The notes beneath the pieces were generated by a model that was given only the letters and a program-made list of their open reading frames with translations, searched no databases and was not told the DNA's origin. The position numbers were made by a program, and so were the translations under genes. Positions 7,564-16,401 of a DNA stretch of 57,360 nt are shown piece after piece. Source of the DNA: Bacteroidota bacterium (lineage in GTDB: Bacteria > Bacteroidota > Bacteroidia > Bacteroidales > JAAUTT01); the NCBI GenBank assembly GCA_020048915.1, contig JAIFLU010000047.1, positions 1 to 57,360 on the forward strand, read 5' to 3'. The stretch's first letter is position 1; the number at the start of each line of letters is the position of its first letter.

Positions 7564-9738
7564 ATGAAGAAATTACTTTTATTCATTTTATATTTTATCC
7601 TCATTTCAAAAACTAGTGCCCAGGATTTTGTAAGTTGGGACAGTAAGAAAATCATTCTTGATAACCAGGCGATACGTCGTGAAATAAACATCGACAGCCT
7701 TCAATGGAATGGTTTTACAACCAAGGCTCTAAAAATTATGGGCGACGATAAATCCTATACTACTCCCAATAATTTGGAATTCTATTTTGAGGCAAATGAT
7801 TTGGTTTGCACCGGGAAAAGTAAATGGGAAATACTTAGCATTAAAAAAGTAAACGACCATTTGAAAGGCAATGGCGTTAGCATAACTTTGAGGAGTAAAG
7901 AGCCCAGGCTTTTAAATCTGGAAATTTCTGTCATTTATATGCTCTACCCCGAATTACCTCTGATTCGGAAACGAATTGAATTTAAAAACACAGGTAGCGA
8001 AGAACTTAAAATTGAATCGGTCGATGTTGAAAACTTTACATTGCCCTGGGGAGACACCCATTTAAAAACTTTACACAATTATGCCAGAAATGAAACATTG
8101 GGTCCTTACAAAGGCAATTGGTATGATCCGGCAGTAATAGTGCATAACATTGCCGGAAATTGCGGGGTAGTGCTCGGTAATGAAGCACCTGGAGTTGTTA
8201 AACGAACAACGGTTGTTACTGATGGAAAGACAGTAACTATTGGGTTAAACCACAAAAACGAGGGATACGGTATACGTAAATGGTTAAAGATGAATGAAGG
8301 TTGGTCAACACCCTGGGCATTTATTGCTTTATACCACAATACCGAACAACCTTATGATGCGATTAATACGGTTGTAAACGATTATGTTCGCAAACACATG
8401 GGCATACGGCTGGCCGAAATAAAAAATAAACCAACATTTGTTTATAATACCTGGATACCTTTTTGGGGAGATATCAATGAAAAAATGATGTATGAACTTA
8501 TCGATGCCAATTATGAATGTGGTATTAAAGAATTCATTATCGATGCTGGTTGGGCAACTACAAAAGAGCCATTTCCGGGGGAGAAAAATGATAAATGGGA
8601 ATGGATGCTTACACTTGGCGACTGGAAAATAAATCCGGTAAAATTTCCAAATGGATTTAAACCCATTTTCGATTATTTGAAGGCGAAAGGCATGAAACCT
8701 GGTCTTTGGATAAGCATGGCTACTGCTACAAAGGCGTCCACACTGTTTAAAACACATCCTGAATGGTTTGTTCAGGACGAAAATGGTAATCCCGCATTTC
8801 TTCACGACGAATCCGGAAATCCAAATCAATTAACAGCATGCCTTGGTTCTGGTTACTATGATTATATAAAAGAAGTAATACTGAAATTTGTAAAAGAATA
8901 TGGTCTGGAGTTCATAAAGTTGGACCTTTCGATTGTAACCAGCGCTTATAGATACAATGCCAAAACAGCAGGTTGTTTTGCCCAAAACCATGCATACCAT
9001 AAGGACCACGAAGAATCATACCTGGCTTTATATGAGCGATGTTTTCAACTTTTTGATGAATTACACCGGGAGGCACCTGATTTATTCATTGATTGTACAT
9101 TCGAAACATTGGGTAAATTACAGTTGGTCGATTTCGAAATGCTAAAACATGCTGAAGGAAACTGGTTGTCGAACTTTGAAGACCCTCAGCCACAGGAAAG
9201 CTGGCGAATACGCCAGATGGCATGGTGGAGATCGCCCATGATTCCAGCAACCTCACTTGTAATAGGAAATACCCTCATAGAGGATACAAAAGATGAATTC
9301 GTTTTAAATTCTTTGGCAGGAACACTGCCCATACTGCTTGGGGATCCACGAAAATTGACAGTGGAAGAAAGGGCTAACATTAAAAATTGGGCTGATTGGC
9401 TCCAGGCCTTGCAGGATAAATATGATTTTATGATGTACCGCCAGGAGTTGCCTGGTTTTGGCGAACCATCCAATGGCTTTTGGGATGGATGGGCACGCAT
9501 AAATACCGATACAAAAGCAGGAGGAATAATTGGTATTTTTCGGCACAATTCCATTGAAAATGAACGTACAATACTTATTCCTTATTTGTTGCCCCATAAA
9601 ACATATATTATTTTACAGGGTAAGCAGAAAAAACTGCTAATCAAGGCTACAGGAAAAGATTTGGCAGAAAGGGGATTTAAAATTACCCTCGAAAAGAAAT
9701 ATGATAGTGCTATTTTGGAAGTTAAACTTGATAAATAA
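7564..9738 (+). CDS. secreted GH36-like alpha-galactosidase
   Basis: This 724-residue exported glycosidase has a Sec signal peptide (MKKLLLFILYFILISKTSAQ). A beta-rich N-terminal domain is followed by a GH36-type TIM barrel (about residues 290-590). The barrel shows FIIDAGWA, LGDWKINPVKFPNGFK, GMKPGLWISM and HPEWFVQDENGNP. The predicted nucleophile is D454 in FIKLDLSIV. The usual acid/base motif WxSD is WLSN here (N537), followed by E539 and D540, so activity may be altered or another acidic residue used. The family removes terminal alpha-linked galactose. It is third in the run after the RhaT-like and URO-D-like genes, separated by 160 bp, and may have its own promoter. Confidence 0.85.
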   Translation: MKKLLLFILYFILISKTSAQDFVSWDSKKIILDNQAIRREINIDSLQWNGFTTKALKIMGDDKSYTTPNNLEFYFEANDLVCTGKSKWEILSIKKVNDHLKGNGVSITLRSKEPRLLNLEISVIYMLYPELPLIRKRIEFKNTGSEELKIESVDVENFTLPWGDTHLKTLHNYARNETLGPYKGNWYDPAVIVHNIAGNCGVVLGNEAPGVVKRTTVVTDGKTVTIGLNHKNEGYGIRKWLKMNEGWSTPWAFIALYHNTEQPYDAINTVVNDYVRKHMGIRLAEIKNKPTFVYNTWIPFWGDINEKMMYELIDANYECGIKEFIIDAGWATTKEPFPGEKNDKWEWMLTLGDWKINPVKFPNGFKPIFDYLKAKGMKPGLWISMATATKASTLFKTHPEWFVQDENGNPAFLHDESGNPNQLTACLGSGYYDYIKEVILKFVKEYGLEFIKLDLSIVTSAYRYNAKTAGCFAQNHAYHKDHEESYLALYERCFQLFDELHREAPDLFIDCTFETLGKLQLVDFEMLKHAEGNWLSNFEDPQPQESWRIRQMAWWRSPMIPATSLVIGNTLIEDTKDEFVLNSLAGTLPILLGDPRKLTVEERANIKNWADWLQALQDKYDFMMYRQELPGFGEPSNGFWDGWARINTDTKAGGIIGIFRHNSIENERTILIPYLLPHKTYIILQGKQKKLLIKATGKDLAERGFKITLEKKYDSAILEVKLDK

Positions 9739-10278
9739 TTGTAAATCTTTATTTCATTTAAAATTATATTAGTAGTAATAGTAAATAAAAACTGCCCCCT
9801 GTGAAGGCTGCGGTTTTTGCTTATGTCATTGAATTAAATAACTTGGAGTGGTAGATTATATGTGTAACCGTTCAATATCAATATAACAAATAGATTTCGA
9901 AGTGTTTTATTAAATATTATATAATCAGACCATTATGTGTTTTTTAATTTTCTTAACATCTTGGTTTTTGACATGGGGAATGAAGTTAAGGAACCGGGAT
10001 TGGGTCACAATTGCTATGTATTTATTATTTTGCCTAGGATTGAAAATCCGAACCTATTGACCCCACCTTTCAATTTTCATATTCTAACAATTTACAACAA
10101 GGACTTTGGTAAACCGGAAGAAAGAAATAATTAAGTGCAACGAAGAAGGAGCCAATCGTTTTTTAATCGAGACAGAAATCACACTCAACTTTTTCGTGCA
10201 AAGAATAACGAATTGACGAAATAACCAAACCGATTATTTCACTTTCGATTTAGGGGAATACTATTGAAGAGTCTTCGC
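9739..10278. other. 540-bp intergenic region without a supported gene
   Basis: Apart from a weak terminator at 9787-9818 there is no convincing gene. A 65-codon plus-strand reading frame at 9937-10134 has no recognisable domain, signal or neighbour logic. GCCTAGGATTG occurs at 10032-10042 and again at 10277-10287 over the DUF1801 stop codon. TTTCACTTTCGAT occurs at 10237-10249 and 10297-10309. These short repeats suggest old rearrangement at the border of the sugar island, but this is weak. Confidence 0.4.
9787..9818 (+). terminator. probable rho-independent terminator after the GH36-like gene
   Basis: AAAAACTGC (9787-9795) pairs with GCGGTTTTT (9810-9818) with one G-U pair and a 14-nt loop. 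The T-run is part of the stem. It lies 49 bp after the stop codon of the GH36-like gene. Confidence 0.5.
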
Positions 10279-10674
10279 CTAGGATTGCTTTTTCTTTTTC
10301 ACTTTCGATGCAGCCTTTTCCAGGTTTTCGATAACCCGAAACTTTACCATTTGCGATACCAGATCTAACGGAAGGGGCTTATGAATGGGGAATTGTACCG
10401 AACCTTTTGCTCCTACGTAAACGGATAATTCTTCTGCGAATGCCAGTATTGCCGAGGGGGCAGGGTAGAAGCCAATATGATTTTTATAAGCAGCAAAATG
10501 TACCAGGTTTCCTTTTAGTGTAAATGTTGGCATTTGATAATTAATTGTTTCCTCAGCATCGGGTGCAGCAGCTCGAATAGTGGCTCTGAGTTCCTGTAGC
10601 ATCTTTTGAATTTCAGCAGGGAAATTCGCAATATATTCGTCTATATTGCTTGGTTTTGCAGCATTAGTTAACAT
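10279..10674 (-). CDS. DUF1801 (YdhG-like) domain protein
   Basis: This is a small cytoplasmic protein of 131 residues with a DUF1801 domain. It shows the family-like elements IDEYIANFPAEIQKMLQELR, PDAEETINYQMPTF, NHIGFYPAPSAI and GSVQFP, then a lysine-rich C-terminus. The family fold resembles frataxin-like or YdhG proteins and its function is not established. It is last in a minus-strand run behind rfaE1 (42 bp gap). The first 13 bp of a short repeat lie within its 3' end. The family call is firm; no function is claimed. Confidence 0.85.
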   Translation of the reverse strand: MLTNAAKPSNIDEYIANFPAEIQKMLQELRATIRAAAPDAEETINYQMPTFTLKGNLVHFAAYKNHIGFYPAPSAILAFAEELSVYVGAKGSVQFPIHKPLPLDLVSQMVKFRVIENLEKAASKVKKKKQS

Positions 10675-10716
10675 ATTACATGTTTTTTGATTAGTTCGAT
10701 AGGCTTGCTAATTAAA

Positions 10717-11715
10717 CTATTTCCCAGCAATCCCTTTTGCAACCAATTCATCCAGCAACTGCTGTTTATCTACCGGCACCACCCCAATTTTTTCGCAAAC
10801 CAGTCCACCGGCAATGTTCGCAATTTGAGCCGTTTGCCAAACATCCAATCCTGATGCCAAACACAAACTGGCAACTCCAATTACAGTATCGCCCGCCCCC
10901 GATACATCCGAAATGTCGCGGATCTCTGCCGGAATCAGCTTGAAATCAATGCCATCGCTGATAAAAACTCCGTATTCGGACAGCGTGATAAGTACCTTTT
11001 TTATTCCTTTTTTATGCAGAAATTTGGCCGCTTCAAACAATCCGGCGGTATCGTTCTTTTTAATATCGATCTTTAATCCCTCGGTTAATTCCTTAAAGTT
11101 TGGTTTGAAAAGGGTGGTATCGTTATAATCCAGAAAATTGCGCTTTTTGGGGTCGACCAGTGTCGGAATATTTTTCGAATTGGCTATGGAAACTATGGTT
11201 GATATTACTTCGGGCGTGATTACCCCTTTATCGTAATCTTCAAAAATAATGGCACTGATGGTATGTTTTTCGAGAAGACCTTTTATGTGCTGAATGAAAG
11301 ACGATTCCGTATGCAACGAAAGCGGTTTGTCGGTTTCACGATCTACGCGCATTAAATGCTGGCGTCCGCTGATAATGCGTGTTTTAACGGTGGTTATTCG
11401 CGAAGGATCCGATAGGATTCCTTCGGAAGTTATGTTTTTATCTTCCAATAATTTTCGGAAGCCATCGACACGTTCGTCGTTGCCTACTACAGCGCATAAA
11501 ATTGGGACAGCACCCAGCGATTGAATATTTAATGCCACATTTGCAGCGCCGCCTAACCGGTTATCCTGTTCGGTCATCGAAATAATTGGTACAGGTGCTT
11601 CGGGCGAAATGCGTTCTACTTTTCCAAATAAATAAGAGTCGATCATTACATCACCAATTACAAGCACTTTGTGCCGGGCGAAAGCATCGAATATTTCAGT
11701 TAAAGAATGAGCCAT
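10717..11715 (-). CDS. rfaE1: D-glycero-beta-D-manno-heptose-7-phosphate kinase (RfaE domain I)
   Basis: This PfkB/ribokinase-family kinase phosphorylates heptose 7-phosphate at C1 on the ADP-heptose pathway for the lipopolysaccharide core. It has 332 residues, the length of the kinase half of HldE alone; the nucleotidyltransferase half (RfaE domain II) is absent and must be encoded elsewhere. Visible motifs are GDVMIDSYLFGKVERISPEAPVP near the N-terminus, RLGGAANVALNI, and the PfkB signature DVSGAGDTVIG with the catalytic Asp near the C-terminus. It follows priA by 44 bp on the same strand. Confidence 0.92.
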   Translation of the reverse strand: MAHSLTEIFDAFARHKVLVIGDVMIDSYLFGKVERISPEAPVPIISMTEQDNRLGGAANVALNIQSLGAVPILCAVVGNDERVDGFRKLLEDKNITSEGILSDPSRITTVKTRIISGRQHLMRVDRETDKPLSLHTESSFIQHIKGLLEKHTISAIIFEDYDKGVITPEVISTIVSIANSKNIPTLVDPKKRNFLDYNDTTLFKPNFKELTEGLKIDIKKNDTAGLFEAAKFLHKKGIKKVLITLSEYGVFISDGIDFKLIPAEIRDISDVSGAGDTVIGVASLCLASGLDVWQTAQIANIAGGLVCEKIGVVPVDKQQLLDELVAKGIAGK

Positions 11716-11759
11716 GCGGTTTGCATTAAAACTGCGAATATAAGCAAGAAATCAGAATT

Positions 11760-14216
11760 TTACATAGGGTCTACATCAACAGTGACCTGAACCGTTTTAT
11801 AATCACTCAGTTGCTGGAAGCTTTTTAATTCCTGCGAAAGCAAATTTTTCCATTCGACCAGAGAGACATTCCGCGGTATTTTTAACAGGATTTGTTTCTG
11901 GTAGAGGTTCTGAATGCGGGGAATAAGCGTAAACTCAGGACCAAAAACTTTGTCGCCAAAGGGTACCCGCAGCTTTTTCGCCAAATAATCCGCTGCCTGC
12001 GATAAGCTTGCTGAATCGCGGTGTTTTAATATTACCTGAATTAAACGGGCAAAAGGAGGGTAAAAAAAGCTTCTTCGCTCTTCTATTTGCTCATGAAATA
12101 AATGCGCATAACGATTATGGATAACATGCTGAATAATGGGATGATCGGGCAAGGTAGTCTGGATGATCACCATTCCTTGCTTGTGCCGGCGTCCAGCTCT
12201 GCCGCTGACCTGGGCCATTAATTGAAAACTTCGCTCGTACGCTCTGAAATCGGGATAATTTAATAAATGATCGGCATCCAGAACGCCTACTAAGCTAACA
12301 TTTTGAAAATCGAGCCCTTTTGTCACCATTTGGGTTCCCACTAAAATATCGATTTCGCCGGCGTCAAAACCGGCTAATAATTTTTCGTACGATTTACGTG
12401 TGCGAGCCGAATCTACATCCAGTCGGGCCACCCGAACGTCCGGAATAAATAGTGCCAGTTCTTCTTCAATTTTTTCGGTTCCAAACCCCATAATTTTCAC
12501 CGAATTACTTCCACATGCAGAACAGTGGCCAATATTGCCGGTGCTGTAGCCGCAGTAATGGCAAGTTAGCTGGTTAATACCCTTATGGTAGGTAAGGCTC
12601 ACATCGCAATGACGGCAGCGGGGAATAGCAGCGCAATCGTTGCATTGCAGGTAGGGGGCAAATCCCCGCCGGTTTTGGAACAGAATTACCTGTTCTTTTG
12701 CATCGATGGCCCGTTGAATCTGGGTTATTAGTTCCGGATGAAAATGCGACAGCATCTGCTTCTTTTTTCGGGCGCGGCGAACATCTACAACTTCAATTTT
12801 GGGCATGGCCATCTCCAGATAGCGGCTCTCCAATTTTACCAGTCCATATTTGTTACCCAATGCATTGCTATATGTTTCAATAGCTGGCGTTGCCGTTCCA
12901 AGAAGCACTTTAGCCTTATGTAATTTTGCCAGCACAATGGACGAATCGCGTGCATGGTAACGGGGTGCAGGGTCGAACTGCTTAAAGGTATTTTCGTGTT
13001 CCTCGTCGACAATTACCAGTCCCAGGTTCGAAAAAGGCAGAAATACCGACGATCGAACCCCTAAAATTATTTTATACCCGCTTTCACTTCCTTTCAGCAA
13101 ATCTTGCCAGATAGCGGTGCGTTCGGTATCCGAAAATTTGGAATGGTAAATACCTACACAATCGCCAAATGCCTCAGTCAATCGTTCTATCATTTGACCG
13201 GTTAATGCAATTTCGGGCAGCAAATAGAGAACTTGTCTTTTTTGCTCCAGTTGTTCGGCAATTAAATGAAAATACACTTCTGTTTTACCACTCGACGTTA
13301 TGCCATGAAGCAACACCGTATCCTGAACATTAAATGCTTCGCAGATTGCATCAAGGGCAACCTGCTGGGGGGGATTTAACTTTTTTAGCTGAAGGGTATT
13401 GTTCTTATTTACTTTCGAAGGTTGAATTTCTTTTACAGCAATTTCCAGAATTCCTTTTTTAATTAATGCCTGAAGAGCATCCGAAGAAGTATTGGAGGCT
13501 TTTAGAAGTGCCTGTTTTTCGAATTCCGAAGTTTTCCCATCCTCGAATTGCGACAGTTGAAGAAAACAGGTAAGTAACTCCACTTGTTTTGGGGCCCGTT
13601 TTAGCGAGTCGAGCGCCTGGTTTAACAGCTCGCTGGTGAGATATCCAGTCGTCAGCTTTACTTGGGTTATAAGTTTGGGTTTTCTGCCCTCGCGCAGATG
13701 TTCTTCGGCAAAAAGCGCTTCTTTATCAATCAGCGATTTTAGCAGCGTTAATAAATCACGTTTATTATATGTTTTGGCAATATCGCTAATTGTGGCTGCA
13801 ATTCGTTCTTCGAGCACCGACAATAAAAAGGCTTCTTTTTCGGTAAGCGAATCGAACTGCTGAAAATCGGGATTATACACCAGGCGGGTTTCGCTTTCGA
13901 GTTTTAAACCTGCCGGTAAAGCGGCTTTCATTACTTCGCCTAAAGTACATAAGTAATAATCGGCGAGCCATTGCCAAAAGTCAAATTGAATCGAATTCAC
14001 TACCGGACTTGAATCCAGTACCGAAAGAATTTCTTTTATTTCGAATCCTTCGGGGGTATTATGATGAATTCGAAGTACCAGGGCCGAATACATCCGGCGG
14101 GCACCAAATTGCACCACAACGCGCACGCCGGGAGAAATTGCCGATTGATGTTCTTCGGGAACAGCATAGGTAAATACCTGTGGAAGAGCAAATGGAAAGA
14201 TCAGATCGGCAAACAT
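11760..14216 (-). CDS. priA: primosomal replication restart helicase PriA
   Basis: This 818-residue superfamily 2 DNA helicase reloads the replisome at stalled forks. The N-terminal 3'-DNA-binding domain (about residues 1-100, starting FADLIFPFALPQVFTYAVP) precedes the helicase core. The core has Walker A in HGITSSGKTEVYF, Walker B in VIVDEEHE, and motifs VLGTATPAIE and QVSGRAGR. A zinc-binding insert has eight cysteines in CNDCAAIPRCRHCD and CHYCGYSTGNIGHCSACG. The length is normal. It lies downstream of pfkA, separated by a strong terminator, so it probably has its own promoter; a near-consensus TAATTTTC lies just before the start. Confidence 0.96.
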   Translation of the reverse strand: MFADLIFPFALPQVFTYAVPEEHQSAISPGVRVVVQFGARRMYSALVLRIHHNTPEGFEIKEILSVLDSSPVVNSIQFDFWQWLADYYLCTLGEVMKAALPAGLKLESETRLVYNPDFQQFDSLTEKEAFLLSVLEERIAATISDIAKTYNKRDLLTLLKSLIDKEALFAEEHLREGRKPKLITQVKLTTGYLTSELLNQALDSLKRAPKQVELLTCFLQLSQFEDGKTSEFEKQALLKASNTSSDALQALIKKGILEIAVKEIQPSKVNKNNTLQLKKLNPPQQVALDAICEAFNVQDTVLLHGITSSGKTEVYFHLIAEQLEQKRQVLYLLPEIALTGQMIERLTEAFGDCVGIYHSKFSDTERTAIWQDLLKGSESGYKIILGVRSSVFLPFSNLGLVIVDEEHENTFKQFDPAPRYHARDSSIVLAKLHKAKVLLGTATPAIETYSNALGNKYGLVKLESRYLEMAMPKIEVVDVRRARKKKQMLSHFHPELITQIQRAIDAKEQVILFQNRRGFAPYLQCNDCAAIPRCRHCDVSLTYHKGINQLTCHYCGYSTGNIGHCSACGSNSVKIMGFGTEKIEEELALFIPDVRVARLDVDSARTRKSYEKLLAGFDAGEIDILVGTQMVTKGLDFQNVSLVGVLDADHLLNYPDFRAYERSFQLMAQVSGRAGRRHKQGMVIIQTTLPDHPIIQHVIHNRYAHLFHEQIEERRSFFYPPFARLIQVILKHRDSASLSQAADYLAKKLRVPFGDKVFGPEFTLIPRIQNLYQKQILLKIPRNVSLVEWKNLLSQELKSFQQLSDYKTVQVTVDVDPM

Positions 14217-14255
14217 TCATTCGAAAATTAAATAAAAACCGCAACGCAATGCGGT

Positions 14256-14305
14256 AAAAAATCCATGTTTCGCAAAGATAAAATTAATTGGTTTGCGAAA
14301 CATGG
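14256..14305 (-). terminator. strong rho-independent terminator of pfkA
   Basis: CCATGTTTCGCAAA (14263-14276) and TTTGCGAAACATGG (14292-14305) form a perfect 14-bp stem with a 15-nt loop. On the minus strand the stem is followed by ATTTTTT. It lies in the pfkA-priA spacer and marks the end of the upstream transcript. Confidence 0.85.
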
Positions 14306-14358
14306 AATACCGGGCAATACGTTACGGCTATATAAATCTGTTAAACCGTTTTTTATAG

Positions 14359-15336
14359 CTACATGGCTAAAATGTGAGCTACATCGAGGTAGTTTTTACG
14401 GACATGCTTGTGTGCTTTTACAGTTTTATTGAGAGGTACATGCGAAATTTGGCCATTCACCAACCCTATCATAATACTTTTTTGATCGTCGAGCAACGCT
14501 TCAATGGCTGCAACACCCATGCGGCTAGCCGAAACACGGTCGTAACAGGTGGGAGACCCTCCGCGTTGGATATGTCCTAGAATGGTTACCCGAATGTCAA
14601 ATTGAGGGAACTCGGGTTGTACTTTTTGCGATAATTCAATGGCACCGCCTTCGTCATCGCCTTCGGCTACCATTATAATGCTCGATTTATTTGATTTAGC
14701 GCGCTTCGACAGAAATTCGCGCAGTTCTTTCAATTGATCTTTTACTTCCGGTATCATAATAACTTCGGCCCCAGTGGCAATTCCACTCTCAAGTGCCACA
14801 AAACCAGCTTCACGGCCCATTACTTCCACAAAGAAAATACGGTTGTGAGAGCTTGCAGTATCCCTAATTTTATCAACCGCCTCTACTACGGTATTTAAAG
14901 CAGTATCGTAGCCAATGGTATAATCGGTTCCAAAAAGATCGTTATCAATGGTTCCGGGAATGCCAACGCATGGAATGTTAAATTCCTGCGACATGATGCT
15001 GGCGCCAGTAAACGATCCATCTCCCCCAATAACAACTACGGCATCAATTTCGTGTCGACTTAAGTTTTCATAGGCTTCTTTTCGTCCTTCGGGAGTTCTG
15101 AACCTGGCTGAACGTGCTGTTTTTAGAATGGTGCCGCCTTTTTGAATAATACCACTTACGTCGCGCGATTCGAGTTTTTTAAATTCTCCGTTGATCATTC
15201 CTTCGTAACCACGCATTATGCCATAAACCTCCATATTGTTATTGATGGCAGCTCGGGTTACTGCACGAACAGCAGCATTCATCCCCGGAGCGTCACCACC
15301 GGAAGTAAGGACAGCAACTCGCTTAATTTTACCCAT
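14359..15336 (-). CDS. pfkA: ATP-dependent 6-phosphofructokinase
   Basis: This 325-residue glycolytic enzyme phosphorylates fructose 6-phosphate with ATP. It has the PfkA signature blocks: the nucleotide loop LTSGGDAPGMNAAVR, VVIGGDGSFTGA, the catalytic PGTIDNDLFGTDYTIG, substrate-binding VEVMGREAGF, and LGHIQRGGSPT. The GGDG glycine argues for ATP rather than pyrophosphate as donor. It is followed by a strong terminator and preceded by ispH 79 bp upstream on the same strand. The length is normal for the bacterial enzyme. Confidence 0.96.
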   Translation of the reverse strand: MGKIKRVAVLTSGGDAPGMNAAVRAVTRAAINNNMEVYGIMRGYEGMINGEFKKLESRDVSGIIQKGGTILKTARSARFRTPEGRKEAYENLSRHEIDAVVVIGGDGSFTGASIMSQEFNIPCVGIPGTIDNDLFGTDYTIGYDTALNTVVEAVDKIRDTASSHNRIFFVEVMGREAGFVALESGIATGAEVIMIPEVKDQLKELREFLSKRAKSNKSSIIMVAEGDDEGGAIELSQKVQPEFPQFDIRVTILGHIQRGGSPTCYDRVSASRMGVAAIEALLDDQKSIMIGLVNGQISHVPLNKTVKAHKHVRKNYLDVAHILAM

Positions 15337-15415
15337 AAATAAAGAATTAATTATAATACTAACTACTAACTATCTACTAATTTAACTATAATTTATTGAA
15401 CAGAGGTTTTACGAA

Positions 15416-16300
15416 TCATAAATTTTTCGAAAGATTCTCAATCTCTTGTTTTATTTCTTCCATTTGCCAATTTGGTGTCGACGTGGCTCCGCAAATACCA
15501 ACAGAATCGCTGTTTTCGAACCATTCTTTTTTCAGTTCTGATGCTTTTGAAACAAAATAACTGTCCGGATTTTCTGCTTTGCAGGCATTATACAATACTT
15601 TGCCGTTTGAACTATTTGCTCCGCCAACAAAAACGATTACCTGATATTCCTGAGCAAATTTCTGCAATTGAGGAATCCTGTTCGCTACCTGTTTGCAGAT
15701 AGTATCAAAAACCTGCAGTGGAACCTCGTTCCAGGGGAAATGCTTCTGCATTTTGTGGTGAATATAATCCTGAAGTTCCTTATATCCGGTAACGGGCATT
15801 GTTGTTTGCGAAAAAAGATAAACAGGATGCGAAAAATCGTACTCCTCTAATTCATTTGGTGAGGTAACAGCCAACGCATCGTATTGAATTTGCCCTAACA
15901 GGCCGTTAACTTCCGGATGGGTGTTTTTTCCGTAGATAATCAGTTTTCCGTTATTTTGTAACGACTCGGCATAGGCTTTTTTTACTTTTTTTTGAACCTG
16001 AATAACCACAGGGCAGGTACCATCAATCACTCTATTTTTTCCGGCATTTAATTTTTCATAAGTTGAAGGAGGTTCTCCGTGAGCCCGGATAAGCACATTG
16101 GTTTCCTGAATTTCAGAAACAGAATCGGATGATATTGTAGAAAGTCCCGATTGGGTTAACCGTTCCACTTCAGCCTGATTATGTACAATTTCCCCCAGAC
16201 AACGAACTTCCCTGCCTTCCTGCATTTCAGTTTCGGCAAGTTTAACAGCCCGCTTTACTCCTGTACAAAAACCTGAGTGTGGATCTATGTTAATTTTCAT
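15416..16300 (-). CDS. ispH: 4-hydroxy-3-methylbut-2-enyl diphosphate reductase
   Basis: This 294-residue iron-sulfur enzyme makes isopentenyl and dimethylallyl diphosphate in the last step of the MEP isoprenoid pathway. Two of the cluster-ligand cysteines are C12 in SGFCTGVKRAV and the C of DGTCPVV; the third is probably the C of DTICKQVANR. Other family motifs are EIVHNQAEVERL, RAHGEPP, KNTHPEV, GGANSSNG and ATSTPNWQMEEI. It lies between cmk and pfkA, all on the minus strand. The 101-bp gap to cmk contains TATATTTA, one base off the -7 consensus. Confidence 0.95.
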   Translation of the reverse strand: MKINIDPHSGFCTGVKRAVKLAETEMQEGREVRCLGEIVHNQAEVERLTQSGLSTISSDSVSEIQETNVLIRAHGEPPSTYEKLNAGKNRVIDGTCPVVIQVQKKVKKAYAESLQNNGKLIIYGKNTHPEVNGLLGQIQYDALAVTSPNELEEYDFSHPVYLFSQTTMPVTGYKELQDYIHHKMQKHFPWNEVPLQVFDTICKQVANRIPQLQKFAQEYQVIVFVGGANSSNGKVLYNACKAENPDSYFVSKASELKKEWFENSDSVGICGATSTPNWQMEEIKQEIENLSKNL

Positions 16301-16401
16301 CTGTTCGAATTTTGGTTTAATAAAGGTTAAATATACCCCAAAGGACTCTATATACCCTTCATAAATTTCCTCAACTTTTTGTCGGTTATTGACAATTTAC
16401 T

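Noticed and set aside
8329..8829. 166-codon minus-strand reading frame inside the GH36-like gene
   Set aside because: Shadow of the conserved TIM-barrel coding region on the other strand.
9937..10134. 65-codon plus-strand reading frame in the gap after the GH36-like gene
   Set aside because: No recognisable domain, signal peptide or membrane segment, no promoter match, and composition like the surrounding non-coding DNA.
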